64,000 nucleotides of DNA, taken from contig NC_049983.1 of the NCBI RefSeq assembly GCF_000003815.2, positions 15,205,060 through 15,269,059 on the forward strand, read 5' to 3'. Shown piece after piece: positions 35,701 through 43,202 of this stretch. Under the pieces are notes generated by a model. It was not told the DNA's origin and did not search any database. It worked only from the letters and a program-made list of their open reading frames with translations. The position numbers were made by a program, and so were the translations under genes. Position 1 is the first letter of the stretch. Every line of letters begins with the position of its first letter. Origin of the DNA: Branchiostoma floridae (Eukaryota; Chordata; Leptocardii; Amphioxiformes; Branchiostomatidae).

Positions 35701-38131
35701 GGTTCTCGCTACATGATGACATAAATTTATTCCTTAAATGGATGAAACTTAAATGGATAAACTGATCTGAATTTTAAATTCTCCAGTCAGATTGATTTTG
35801 CAACATTTTTACACCTGGGTGAAGTGAGGAAGGTCGTGTCAAGTGCCTTTCCCAAGGGTACAACGTCGGGGGCACGGCCAGTATCAAACTCGGGACCTCT
35901 AGATTCCGTGCCAAACGCTCTGCTAGTTATACCGTACACGACGCCACAGTGGTTGTTAGTGGACTTTGAAGGCACAATTTTGTTTCCCGTGGACTGTCGG
36001 ATACAGTGTGGTTTGATGACAGACAAATCTAGAGCAAGCTTAAGATACCAACCAACCAACCAACCAACCAACCAACCAACCAACCAACCAACCAACCAAC
36101 CAACCAACCAACCAACCAACCAACCAACCAACCAACCAACCAACCAACCAACCAACCAACCAACCAACCAACCAACCAACCAACCAACCAACCAACCAAC
36201 CAACCAACCAACCAACCAACCAACCAACCAACCAACCAACCAACCAACCAACCAACCAACCAACCAACCAACCAACCAACCAACCAACCAACCAACCAAC
36301 CAACCAACCAATTCAGAAATTAGCGTTTCAGAGGGTGCCTTCTGCGCTCGGACAAAAATATTAAGCAATATTTCGCCACTAGAGTTCCGTGTAGACGCTG
36401 AAAAAAGCTGTCGCCGACAAGCTGTCCGCTAGCAGATATCGGGAAAAATTGTGTCTAGATCGTGCCTTAGATTACTTTCTGGAATTTAACACTGGGATGG
36501 ACCTCTACTCTTTTCACGAGTGTGGGGGTTCTTTAACGCTCGCTCTAGATTTGCCTGTCCTCAAACGCGGAACTCCGTTTAACGTCCTGGCCGAGTGACA
36601 TCCCCAGCTGCACTCAACATTTACACCTGACTTGATCCAAAAGGACGCAATATAATCTGTCACGAGTTCGAACTCGGTTCATCCAGGGTTTCGAGTTAAC
36701 AAACCAAACCACAAGGGCACTGTGTCGGGGATTTTTTTTGTCTGTATTGCTATTGCTTTCAGGCATGGGTCATGCGTCAGGCATGAGTCGGGAGTAGGAG
36801 GAACCCTTTACATCCCCCTAGGAGATGGAAACTCCAAATAACAACACTGTATCTGCTGGGGCCGTCTTACACGTGGCATACAGTTCTTGTCCCTGTGAGA
36901 CTTTATGCGCCAGTAGACGAGAGGGTGGAGAAGGACGTGCACACCCCTCCTTCACCTTAAAAGCCAAGCAGGCCAAGTAAACATTTCGCCTAACCCACGA
37001 TAGCGAGTGACTCAGTGCCTGCCTACCATTGCCAAAGATTTATTTAAACGTTTCTACGTATATCCCTATTGGTACACACATGCTTTGCGGGATGCCATCG
37101 AAGAGTTACAGATGTGTATGTCTTAAAAGGCGTCTTAAATGTTGCAAGAACATGCATAAGGCACTGGGACGCAGCCGGAACCTTACATCTGCTTGAGTAT
37201 GATCATTATCCCCGCTCGCCGCCCAGACAATTACTACAAACTCCAGTGTGGGCGACGCTACTTCCCCGCGAATCATCACTGTACAGTCCCCGAGAAAAAT
37301 TCAGGTTAGCGACGAATACTGAGACGTACACATATGTGCTCAACACAGACTATTATCCGACGGACATTTGTCAAAGGAAATTCGGAAAAATGAGGAAAAA
37401 TCAACATTTTCTGTATAAGATGTTAACCCCTGATTCTATACCTTCTAACTACTATCAGTCTGTAGTTAGGTAAAATCCTACTGCAAAATGATTCAGTATG
37501 TCGCGAAGGTATCATCCCGCCCTATTTTCCAACACATATCAATATATTAATAAATCTATATGCAGAAACACTAGACGCAAATGTTAGATTGTTGTATTAG
37601 ACGACACTGTTGTAGCCACATGTAGGTGTGTGTGCAATTTTCATTTCTCTGTCTTGAACAGATTTCTTTTTTTATCCTTTTCATTCTTGCCCCAAAATAC
37701 TAAATCTGATTTCGATAAGACGTATGAACCAATGGCATTCTTTATCAAATATGTCTAAGTAAAATAGGCGCTTGTTTTTCCTCGTTTCGTGGTTGAAACA
37801 AATCGTCTTTCCGAAGCCAAAACGATGTAAAGATATGTTCATAACGTTATATGTCATAAGGCGATTTGTTTTCAGCATTTAAACGGGAAAGCGGGGAGCT
37901 AGAACGTCAAAAATAACAACAGCCAAAAACAATTCTATGTCTAAGTGTTAACAATTGTCAAACGACCATGTGCTCACGCCGACATTTTCACTTAACTATC
38001 TAAAAGGACAGAAATATGTTCACACCTTGTGTTGGAGTCTTCTCGTTCACTAGTCGGCCCGGTAGCGTGGAGGGGATGAAGAGTAACAGCGTTAGAAGCA
38101 CCGTAGACACGGTACAGAAGGCGCGCCCCAT
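16766..38131 (-). CDS. Receptor-type protein tyrosine phosphatase with SUEL-EGF6-SUEL-Ig ectodomain, 22 exons, 965 aa
   Basis: Exons, 5' to 3': 38131-38026, 35663-35427, 34462-34346, 32450-32322, 29120-29004, 28576-28466, 27709-27599, 27175-27065, 26345-26034, 25657-25328, 24833-24764, 23937-23819, 22880-22741, 21460-21376, 21019-20943, 20669-20633, 19994-19897, 19454-19335, 18808-18648, 18196-18061, 17557-17401, 16782-16766. All borders are GT-AG and every phase matches, giving 2898 nt including the stop. Domains: signal peptide 1-25, SUEL/Gal-lectin 36-114, six EGF 115-346, SUEL/Gal-lectin 347-450, Ig 451-560, transmembrane 561-582, juxtamembrane 583-670, PTP about 671-930. The catalytic motifs are complete: WPD (Asp828), [10 protein letters not shown] (Cys862, Arg868) and Gln906. 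The protein should sit in the plasma membrane and dephosphorylate phosphotyrosine in the cytoplasm, with a sugar- or protein-binding ectodomain. The juxtamembrane and catalytic parts resemble vertebrate PTPRA/PTPRE, but those have short ectodomains and two PTP domains. The small last exon is the weakest part. Confidence 0.88.
17290..17372. repeat. Interspersed repeat T copy with (AAAC)n tail
   Basis: AAAGTGGCCTGCAGGCCAAT and GCTTTCACGAATAAACAAAG match the copies at 10048 and 23240. The copy lies about 28 bp past the donor of the penultimate phosphatase exon. Confidence 0.7.
17401..22880 (-). CDS. Catalytic PTP domain exons of the receptor phosphatase (9 exons)
   Basis: The nine exons encode, in order: the juxtamembrane helix ([17 protein letters not shown]); the KNR loop (KNRFRNI, Phe693 where Tyr is usual); [58 protein letters not shown] and [15 protein letters not shown] to NRSFMVQAK; and [12 protein letters not shown]. 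The active-site motif [10 protein letters not shown] is split by a phase 2 intron after HC. All residues for catalysis are present, so the enzyme is predicted active. No second PTP domain follows: a Lys/Arg-rich tail of about 30 residues leads to the last exon (GENEI). Confidence 0.92.
20122..20274. repeat. Foldback MITE with flanking direct repeats
   Basis: Arms 20132-20162 and 20227-20258 pair (CCTTGTTCACTTTGGTCC against GGACCAAAGCGAACAAGG). ACATGAGAGCCTG occurs on both sides and may be a target duplication. It lies in a phosphatase intron. Confidence 0.75.
22382..22548. repeat. (GT)n microsatellite
   Basis: Interrupted GT repeats in a phosphatase intron. Confidence 0.9.
23240..23350. repeat. 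Interspersed repeat T copy with (AAAC)n tail
   Basis: AATGAAAAGTGGCCCGCAGG, then GAGTAAATAAAG and a clean AAAC array. The AATAAA before the tail suggests a polyadenylated retroelement 3' end. Confidence 0.7.
23819..23937 (-). CDS. Receptor phosphatase juxtamembrane exon
   Basis: Acceptor TTTTGCAG, donor GTGCGA, phases 2 in and 1 out. It encodes [20 protein letters not shown] and a Pro/Ser-rich continuation ending LPSLPKT. The basic start directly after the membrane helix is a normal stop-transfer; the Ser cluster may be phosphorylated. Confidence 0.75.
23987..24217. repeat. MITE family C (terminus TTGAACTAGTTTAACTGT)
   Basis: 18-bp terminal inverted repeats at 23987-24004 and 24200-24217. 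The internal block AAAATTTGGGTGAGTCCAAT recurs at 48300-48385, and 49439-49537 is a related short copy. It begins 49 bp upstream of the acceptor of the juxtamembrane exon. Confidence 0.75.
24540..24750. repeat. (AC)n-rich microsatellite
   Basis: AC repeats with interruptions. It ends 13 bp past the donor of the transmembrane exon. Confidence 0.9.
24764..24833 (-). CDS. Receptor phosphatase transmembrane exon
   Basis: A 70-nt exon, acceptor TCCCTGCAG, donor GTAAAC. It encodes [18 protein letters not shown] and SIYFFR, one membrane helix with a GxxxA-like small-residue face. Confidence 0.85.
24985..25250. repeat. (ACTC)n array with an (AC)n and (ATGA)n end
   Basis: Long interrupted tetranucleotide array in the Ig-transmembrane intron. 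Like arrays at 25935, 27784 and 28786. Confidence 0.9.
25328..25657 (-). CDS. Receptor phosphatase Ig-like domain exon
   Basis: 330 nt, phase 1 to 1. Ig hallmarks are [17 protein letters not shown] (first Cys and core Trp) and [10 protein letters not shown] (second Cys; the usual Tyr two before it is Phe). NIT and NGT are possible glycosylation sites. The whole domain is one exon. Confidence 0.88.
25935..26023. repeat. (GTGA)n array
   Basis: Tetranucleotide array ending about 10 bp past the donor of the SUEL2 exon. Confidence 0.9.
26034..26345 (-). CDS. Receptor phosphatase second SUEL/Gal-lectin domain exon
   Basis: 312 nt, phase 1 to 1. Family marks: [17 protein letters not shown] at the start, [12 protein letters not shown] in the middle, and [19 protein letters not shown] at the end, with cysteines spaced as in SUEL (rhamnose/galactose-binding) domains. 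It is more complete than the first SUEL domain. Confidence 0.88.
26669..26753. repeat. (AC)n microsatellite, about 85 bp, pure
   Basis: An uninterrupted AC run in the EGF6-SUEL2 intron. Confidence 0.95.
27065..27175 (-). CDS. EGF6 exon (calcium-binding type) of the receptor phosphatase
   Basis: 111 nt, phase 1 to 1. It starts DINEC and contains the [10 protein letters not shown] pattern of calcium-binding EGF, then [13 protein letters not shown] is a possible glycosylation site. Of the six EGF modules only this one has DxNE. Confidence 0.9.
27599..27709 (-). CDS. EGF5 exon of the receptor phosphatase
   Basis: 111 nt, phase 1 to 1. Six cysteines; segments [15 protein letters not shown] and [10 protein letters not shown]. 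Confidence 0.9.
27784..28131. repeat. (ACTC)n array, about 350 bp
   Basis: The longest of the ACTC arrays in this gene, in the EGF4-EGF5 intron. Long His/Thr/Ser open frames across it are artefacts. Confidence 0.95.
28466..28576 (-). CDS. EGF4 exon of the receptor phosphatase
   Basis: 111 nt, phase 1 to 1. Segments [15 protein letters not shown] and [10 protein letters not shown]. Very similar to EGF3 (ETDPC, GWTGKNC), suggesting recent exon duplication. Confidence 0.9.
28786..28892. repeat. (ACTC)n array
   Basis: Interrupted tetranucleotide array in the EGF3-EGF4 intron. Confidence 0.9.
29004..29120 (-). CDS. EGF3 exon of the receptor phosphatase
   Basis: 117 nt, phase 1 to 1. Segments [15 protein letters not shown] and [10 protein letters not shown]. 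Confidence 0.9.
29311..32320. mobile_element. MITE family B carrying a nested LINE
   Basis: Outer ends TAGCACTAATTCACC (29311) and, reversed, TAACACTAGTTCACC (32320) are the family B termini, each followed by the family's CTTTATCCGCGGGGTAACC block. The LINE interrupts the family's internal CTTGATATCCCTAAATACC at about 29373 and 32252. It fills the EGF2-EGF3 intron apart from about 190 bp next to EGF3. Confidence 0.85.
29381..32125 (+). CDS. LINE reverse transcriptase, 5'-truncated, frame intact (914 codons)
   Basis: The frame opens with the last motif of an APE-type endonuclease ([13 protein letters not shown], residues 9-21), so most of the endonuclease and any first ORF are lost. RT motifs follow: PIHKSGD and [21 protein letters not shown] (about 398), [16 protein letters not shown] (about 460), YADD (about 499) and KVNLKKTK. 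The C-terminus has a Cys-x2-Cys ... His ... Cys knuckle (CQFC about 833, DESHFLLDC). The first Met is just the first one inside the insertion, not a natural start. An AATAAA lies at 32234-32239 and there is no long poly-A. The type is the broad jockey/CR1/I group; the clade is not determined. It runs opposite to the host gene. The lack of stops or frameshifts suggests a young copy. Confidence 0.9.
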   Translation: MSFRVNPLTVFSDHCMISAFINSKPPIHLCQEKHKISHNKPLPKQFHWNENSAQTFLLSLSQPEIVKRLGALKDTNNITSMAEIENYVSEFGSILREAGNKSLCLKRTRKRPPKRQNKKWFDKTCVEMKREIKNLAYLLEKNPSNSEARGSFFRKKREYRKLLKKKKRDFHQQIMNQLSTLREKNPSAFWDLVNKLKPEKAQENSQIPSEDWLNHFSKVDKSSNGNYVGPFTPVNDESHSPTETENSTLDSTITADELDRAIANLKNNKSSGSDMIRNEMLNCGKSIFRKPLLHLFNLCLQNAYFPEEWSLSHIVPIHKSGDTSLPDNYRGISIISCLGKLFCSILNNRLSNYAEENSLFKPQQAGFRKNFRTTDNLFTLNTLVSKYISRNSRLYACFVDFSKAFDSVWREGLLLKLKKLGIGGKFLLTIKDMYSKTTNCIKTNSGLTDTFVTHCGVRQGCNLSPTLFNLFISDIASEFDHSCCNPPVLHCMNVPCLLYADDLVIFSESQRGLQSSLSRLEEYCKSWRLKVNLKKTKIVVFTKGGRLPRDCSFSFNNNVVEIVSSYCYLGIIVNSAGTFKANHKYLYNKGLRALFGVRQSLEKADAPLSVKNKLFDSCVKPILLYGSEIWGSFKSSKSCPIESVHLKFCKQSLNVPKTASNLAALAELGRYPLHLEASLNAIKFFTRVCLNVPADSLQADALLCQLELDSLGSKCWASGVRKTLEECGYAFVWHSPHSIVSKVPSIMSAIQQRLKDIYFQTFLCEIHNDNKGKCAKNKLRSYRLFKSTYNEEEYLKIPNERQRSIITKLRISCHKLRVESGRHNHTPLEQRVCQFCNLNKIEDESHFLLDCSLYSNDRSILFSHIIGKFPRFEYMSSVEKFIFLMSFDQTTLYKHISSYIFNITKKREEAEQMY
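32322..32450 (-). CDS. EGF2 exon of the receptor phosphatase
   Basis: 129 nt, phase 1 to 1. Segments [14 protein letters not shown] and [10 protein letters not shown], with a loop enlarged by WYPYGLSSS between the second and third disulfides. The donor GTAAC is one host G plus TAAC from the MITE end at 32320. Confidence 0.88.
32800..32960 (-). pseudogene. LINE 3' fragment, broken
   Basis: The minus strand encodes [18 protein letters not shown], matching [19 protein letters not shown] of the LINE at 29381. The continuation IEDESHF is lost through a frameshift. Only the C-terminal knuckle region is left. Confidence 0.75.
32925..33365 (-). repeat. SINE family S1 copy, diverged
   Basis: It shares ATAGGCGGGGCTAAAT, GGGTGACCTCAATACGACAG and ATGGCTCTCCTCA blocks with 33395-33870, in the same orientation. 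Confidence 0.65.
33395..33870 (-). repeat. tRNA-derived SINE, family S1, near full length
   Basis: On the minus strand the head near 33865 reads GTGGCACAGTGGTATTGTG (A-box like) and GGTTGCGGGAATCC (B-box like), as in tRNA-derived SINEs. The body follows: CCCTTGGGAAAGGCACTTTA and GGTGCGGTGTACC. A roughly 60-bp piece (CTCGCTCCAGAC, GAGGTCACCTGAGTGGC) is duplicated in tandem at 33475-33575. Confidence 0.75.
33930..34010. repeat. Interspersed repeat P end segment
   Basis: AGACATCCAGGTAATAAGAT and AATCATATCCAGTTGCTCGA match the ends of the inverted pair at 52020-52225, which carries a hammerhead-like core. No such core is seen here. Confidence 0.6.
34346..34462 (-). CDS. EGF1 exon of the receptor phosphatase
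   Basis: 117 nt, phase 1 to 1. Segments [16 protein letters not shown] and [10 protein letters not shown]. Follows SUEL1 directly. Confidence 0.9.
34607..34811. repeat. MITE family D with about 38-bp GC-rich terminal repeats
   Basis: AGGCTTAGGTCACATTTCC at the left and GGAAATGTGACCTAAGCCT at the right; the pairing continues into GGGGCCCGGCCGGG. The inside is AT-rich. It lies in the SUEL1-EGF1 intron. Confidence 0.85.
35427..35663 (-). CDS. Receptor phosphatase first SUEL/Gal-lectin domain exon
   Basis: 237 nt, phase 1 to 1. Family marks: [28 protein letters not shown], and YKVSYSCK at the end. The middle is shorter than usual and lacks the DPCxGTxK segment, so ligand binding may be altered. 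Confidence 0.8.
35800..35960 (-). repeat. SINE family S1 copy
   Basis: On the minus strand a tRNA-like head (AGCAGAGCGTTTGGCACGGA; GGTCCCGAGTTTGATAC) is followed by CCCTTGGGAAAGGCACTTG. The head differs from that at 33870 and matches 39548. Confidence 0.7.
36046..36309. repeat. (CCAA)n microsatellite, about 265 bp, pure
   Basis: About 66 uninterrupted units. Long open frames across it (PTNQ or GWLV repeats) are artefacts. Confidence 0.98.
36510..36735 (-). repeat. SINE family S1 copy, diverged
   Basis: GGGTTCTTTAACGCTCGCTC, CCTCAAACGCGGAACTCCGT and ACGAGTTCGAACTCGG (B-box like) match the family layout. Confidence 0.55.
38026..38131 (-). CDS. Receptor phosphatase signal-peptide exon
   Basis: The ATG at 38131-38129 begins [20 protein letters not shown], a classical signal peptide, with cleavage likely near STLPG. 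Donor GTGTGA, phase 1, in frame with SUEL1. It is the first ATG that opens a hydrophobic N-terminus and has the right phase. Upstream (38132-38260) is GC-rich and may hold the promoter. Confidence 0.8.
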
Positions 38132-38259
38132 CCTGTTCTCCTGCCCTCAGCCCTCTTGCAGACCTGCGCCGCTGAGAATTGTTGTGCGGCGACTGAAAAT
38201 CGCAGCCGTCGGTTGTCGAAGGAATATACCACTCGTGTGGGGTTGAGCTGGCGTCACTT

Positions 38260-39170
38260 CAATGTTTTTTTCTGTCTCTCTCACTGCCTATTGGCTACAC
38301 AAACAACTTAATCTAAAACATTAGTTTCTCAGCGTTTGGTGGGGACCGATTTCTGACGCAATCGCTTCTACCATGGTGTTTTATTCCTTGATTGTCTCAG
38401 CAGAAAAAAAAAAAACAAGTTACTGAGGGGTTTAATCGAGAAATGGCAAATCTACTGCACCAAGATATCAATGGCTTGAGCCCAGACTATTTAACAGTTG
38501 TACTGTGCTATTACACCGCACACTGTTGAATACGTATAAATTCAAGAATCGAAGCGAATAAAATGTAGTTACGAAATGTATGATACAGAATTATTTACTA
38601 TTTGTTACAAGCCAAAAGAATAGCAACAATAATTTTTTTCCAGAATAACATATTGTGATATGAAGCGGTACAAGAAATATTTCAAAATTAAAATTGGATA
38701 CCCCTTTTTTATTTTACATTTTGACCATTACCAGTAAAACGCAAATAATGGCGTAACATACCTGTTTGTACGGTAAATAGAATGTGTCTTAGGGTTAGGG
38801 GCAATTTTTAAAAATCTGATTAAAAGGTATTATCCACTCACTTCACACCTGTATGGATCGCTTCTTATTGATAAGGCCGAACTGTCTTAATCTTATGGAT
38901 AACACGCGCATGGATTTTCGTCTGTTCTCCGAAAAAGTAATAAATTGCAGCATCGTTGGTCAATCTGGATTTTTTTTGCTTGCCAGAGGACCTGCTCTAC
39001 AGACTATGGGGGCACATGGTCAGCACATGGGGCCTCGAGCCATTGTTTCACTCTTTTATAGATTTTAATAAAAACATTATTGAAATGGGGACAATTGTGT
39101 CTTACAGTCTTCTTGGAGGTGAACACAAGACAAACCCAGCTAGGAAAAGAATGGACTAGATGTTAAGTCC
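38260..39170. other. Intergenic, nothing recognised
   Basis: AT-rich sequence upstream of the receptor phosphatase. No coding or RNA feature seen. Confidence 0.4.
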
Positions 39171-39510
39171 TGTAGTTTATCTTTGCATTTTTTCTTTGCT
39201 GGATTTTTCGCCCTCGTGCATTAATTTCGGGACTCCATAAAACTAAGTCAATGTGGCCTAAGTATGGTGGTTCCTTAATACTCAGCAGGGTGTGGCTCTC
39301 TACAAACATGGGACCTCTGGTTCTAGTTTTCCATTGAAGAGAACGTCCCAAACCGAAGTCGAGTTTTTACCTGAGTCGAGTGACGAAAGATGTGTAATAA
39401 GTGCTTTTCCCAAGGGCCTATCACATGGGTCTATTAAGGATTCAAACCCGGAACCTTTAGATTCTGAGTCAACAACCCCAAACCACCTTGTCACCAGGAT
39501 GTCCTTTATA
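39170..39510 (-). repeat. SINE family S1 copy
   Basis: It has GTGGCTCTCTACAAACATGG, TACCTGAGTCGAGTGACGAA and TTTTCCCAAGGGCC. The tRNA-like head (GTTTGGGGTTGTTGACTCA on minus) is diverged. Confidence 0.65.
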
Positions 39511-39547
39511 AATTTATACATGCGTCCTGTTGTCCACGTGGCGTCGG

Positions 39548-39735
39548 GCGTGCCATGGCGTAACTGGTAGAGCGTTCGGCTCGGAATCTAGTGGTCCCGA
39601 TTTCGATCCCCGCCGCGCCCCCCCCCCCCCGGCCTTGTGCCACTAGGAAAGGCACTTTACACGACCTTCCTCACCTAACTTTACCAAGGTGTAAAAATGA
39701 GTCCCTGACTTCGGTCGGGGAGGTAAAAGACTACC
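39548..39735 (+). repeat. tRNA-derived SINE, family S1, head-to-head with the previous copy
   Basis: TGGCGTAACTGGTAGAGCGT (A box) and CCCGATTTCGATCCCCGC (B box) lie about 50 bp apart as in a tRNA, then a C run and the S1 body GGAAAGGCACTTTACACGAC. It is cut by the gap at 39740. It is not a functional tRNA: it joins directly to the SINE body. Confidence 0.8.
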
Positions 39736-39739
39736 TAAT

Positions 39740-39839
39740 NNNNNNNNNNNNNNNNNNNNNNNNNNNNNNNNNNNNNNNNNNNNNNNNNNNNNNNNNNNNN
39801 NNNNNNNNNNNNNNNNNNNNNNNNNNNNNNNNNNNNNNN
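39740..39839. other. Assembly gap (100 N)
   Basis: Exactly 100 N, probably a gap of unknown size. Confidence 0.99.
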
Positions 39840-40024
39840 AGAGCAAAGTATCTAAGATCTCGGAGATCAGTACGCGCTGGTATGAGTTCAGACCTCGGCG
39901 GAGAGAATTTAGTCATTACACTGTCCATCTGCAGGACTCGTTTACGTGACGTTTTGAAAAGATGGTGAAAGTGGAGAATATTATAGGGAGATAGTGAGAG
40001 AGGGAACAAGAGAGAGAGTGAGCA

Positions 40025-40029
<5 letters not shown>

Positions 40030-40110
<81 letters not shown>

Positions 40111-40293
40111 GTGTGTGTGTGTGTGTGTGATGGGGGGGGGCTGTCTGTGTCTCTGTGTGTCCTTATGTGTCTGTGTCCTTATGTCTCTCTGTGTGTGACT
40201 GTGTGTGTGTGCGTCTCTGTGTGTGTCTCTGTGTGCATCTGTGAGTGTGAGTTTTTCTATGTGCATGTGTATATGTGTGCATGTGTGTGTGCG

Positions 40294-40354
<61 letters not shown>
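40030..40354. repeat. (AG)n and (GT)n microsatellites
   Basis: (AG)n at about 40030-40107, then (GT)n at 40108-40129 and about 40298-40354, with GT-rich sequence between. Confidence 0.95.
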
Positions 40355-40356
<2 letters not shown>

Positions 40357-40399
40357 GTCTGTCTGTGAGAGTGTGATAGACACATGCACAGAGAGAGAT

Positions 40400-42390
40400 A
40401 AAGTACGAGAAGCGTGCTCTCCTTTCTACATCACGAATTGTCCTTGTTGGCTTGTCATGTGGTGTTACATTTCAGATATTTAGGTACCTTCACCTGAACT
40501 ATCTAACAATCAAAGTAATATGTGGTCGTCACTGACGACAGACACGTGAATAAACCGTTAACACAATGTTTCTCTCAACAGCAGATGCTTTATTCAGAGA
40601 ATCCCTGCTTTCGAGAGAATCTAAATCAAAAATATTTTCATCTTTTATGCAGTCTTTGTGCTAGGGATGATTTTTTTCGTAACGCAATCAGTAAAACGGT
40701 GTACGCATCACTCTATTCAGTACTATTTTACAGTAGCAGCACGTTTATGTTCCGGTCTTGATTTTGGACCTCCATCTGACAGGTGCACATCCCAATAAAG
40801 GAAAATTATCTATCTCCAGAAATATTTTTTTTTACTTAGTTGAATAAAACAAATGAACAGATAAATCAATCAATTCTATTTGAAATGTGACTTGCTTGGA
40901 CTAGCTTGGCTTCTCCAGATACATGTATAATTCTTAACTCACCGAAAGGTGGGGTGAGCTTCCAAGAAATATGGGAGATATGAAGAAACATTGAAAATCA
41001 CTTTAATTTGCAATTGGCACTTTCCTATTAAAATCACAAAAAATACAAATTGTAGAAAAAATGGGGCTCTTTGTCTTCCTCTGTTTCCGAAAAAGAAGTC
41101 AAACCCAACCTATCTAGACATAGTCAACACTAGTATTCCAGTGGTCTCTTTGTACATTTACATGTATCACAGTTCATATTTGTTTCATGGATATTTCCTA
41201 TCTAGTTTATACCATGTCCTTGCATTAGTCTACGGGCATGAACTTGCAAAAAACTGTCTATTATGATATTGGAACGATTCAGGACTGAAAATTGCCGCCT
41301 ATAGTTTCTGGTTGATCTAAGTTTGTAAGCCCATTCCATCCCATTCATTTTTTGTACTGGTTGCAGTTGAGGTCGAGGACAGCCGGCTTAATTATATCCT
41401 GGGGGAGATCTACTTGTTTGGTACCATCCCAGATCTCATAACACCCACCACCCCGGGCATTTGTGACACTAAAACGCATTTAGTGATCTCAACACATCAC
41501 AACAGTGGAAAAGTGGTACAGTTTTAGTGACCAGATTAAGGTTAGTAACTTATATGGCGGTTAACTACGTCTCGTATCGGTACACAGGGCTACGATGTGG
41601 TTTTCTCAGCGACGACGTACGTTTGAGTATACATGTAGCAGTGGGGGTCATAGTTTGAATATACAGCAGTGTTTACAAACGTCGTAGGACATCGTACGAT
41701 AGGGTTATGGGAGAGTTTCTGCCAAGCGCGGGGAATTCGCTGGTAAAACCAGTCATTGCCGAGTGTCGTAGGATGACACATGTATGTACAGCTGACACTA
41801 CTAAGATTTTTTTCTTCTGTGTCTTGAATTCGCCAATCGGCGTTAGCTTAAGTTACGTACATGTACACCTACGATTCACTGGATTTGCTTCCTTATGTGT
41901 TTCATGCAATATTCATGAAGGGCCTTTACCTACTAACTCTACAGGTTATCTCATGCACTACTTTATAGCAACATTGATTCTAATATTTTACTAACACTTG
42001 TATATGCCACATGAGTCTGAATTTGACCTTTCTTTCTTTCTAACCGATTCATTTTGATAAATAAAACGCATTGACCTGTAAAGTAGACCCTAGTTCGTAC
42101 TAGGGGGAGGGGGGACGCTTGCAGACGAGTTAAGCTATAGGTGTACGTATAATGGGGAAGTATAAATGTGTTGCAACTGGGGAGGTTATGGTCTTTTTAC
42201 TGAGAAGCTTACGTGAACATGACAAAACATGCATGTAAATAACAGGGCGGCTATGAAGTTGGATACACGAAAATTCGACAACAAAAGAGTACATCGTGTC
42301 AGAGTTCTCGTCCGACCAGTTCTGACTGATTACTGTACGTGACAGTAAGGAGAGGAAGGGGGTGGGGTGGGGTGGTATGAGTTCACCTTG
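40400..42390. other. Intergenic, no gene recognised
   Basis: Open frames here are short and of no known family. A segment at 41350-41470 (QLRSRTAG-like or VEVEDSRLNYILGE in another frame) lacks convincing splice borders. Confidence 0.35.
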
Positions 42391-42397
42391 AATATTA

Positions 42398-42733
42398 AGG
42401 TTGGTTCACGCGTGTGTACATTATGTGTATATATTATAAGTGCGTGTGAGCTCCGTATGGACGTCTTATAATAGCCTCTACCAGGCTTCTCGGGTCACTG
42501 AAAAAATAGTACAAATTGGACAAATATAGCCAGATAACATGCCAGAGGAGTAAGCTGGTCGGAAACCATACTCCTGGGATATACAGCTAACTCCTCTGGT
42601 GTGTTGTGTGTCTATATTATTTTTTGGTCAATTTCTACTATTTTTCCAGCGACCTGTGGAGCCTGATGGAGTCTACGAATTCCACACGGACCTCATAAGG
42701 ACGTATTCGCCCGTATGAATCCGGCTTGATGCA
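42398..42733. repeat. Harbinger-like MITE H1 relative, right end decayed
   Basis: TTA then AGGTTGGTTCACGCGTGTGT at the left. It shares AAATAGTACAAATTGGACAA and GACCTGTGGAGCCTG with 4195-4502. The right terminus is not recognisable. Confidence 0.65.
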
Positions 42734-43010
42734 TTCAGTAAAACTCCCACATTTGTATCAAATGGTTCGGGTGTTCATATGTGCAGCAAACGTTGCTGAA
42801 TTTAAAAAAAAAGATCAGCCGACTTGAGGACGCGTGTGGGTGACCTTCGAGTAATCAGAATGACAATAGGTCAACGTCCTCAAGTATTAAAGTCACGTTG
42901 ATTTGCTTGAGCGACCGCAAATACAATAATCGGTGAACATCGCAACACATTTAGTGTCGTCATAAGAACTGTTATTGTGACCAGATATTATATACACTCC
43001 ACGAGCCACA

Positions 43011-43202
43011 TACTGTAAATGCAGAAACGTTCGCGGTGGTTCACGGTTTTCTCGGTGGCCGCTTCACCGCGAACCGAAGTTTTTCTAAGACAGTAAGAGA
43101 CTACAGTGCATGGTGCTAGCGCGAACTAAAACCACTGCGAAAAGTCCCCTTTCCCGCTACCGCGAACTTAAATCCCCGCGAACTTAAATGCATTTGCAGT
43201 AC
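43011..43202. repeat. MITE family A, complete copy
   Basis: TACTGTAAATGCAGAAACGT at the left and GCATTTGCAGTA at the right. Lies about 660 bp upstream of the FkbM start codon. Confidence 0.85.

Noticed and set aside
35787-36432. Long open frames of PTNQ or WLVG repeats on both strands
   Set aside because: Produced by the pure CCAA microsatellite; no splice or start context.
37069-37473. 134-codon plus-strand frame
   Set aside because: No known family, no splice signals, lies in the first intron of the receptor phosphatase on the opposite strand.
39548-39620. Possible tRNA gene
   Set aside because: A and B boxes are present, but the sequence runs directly into the SINE body and the cloverleaf is imperfect.
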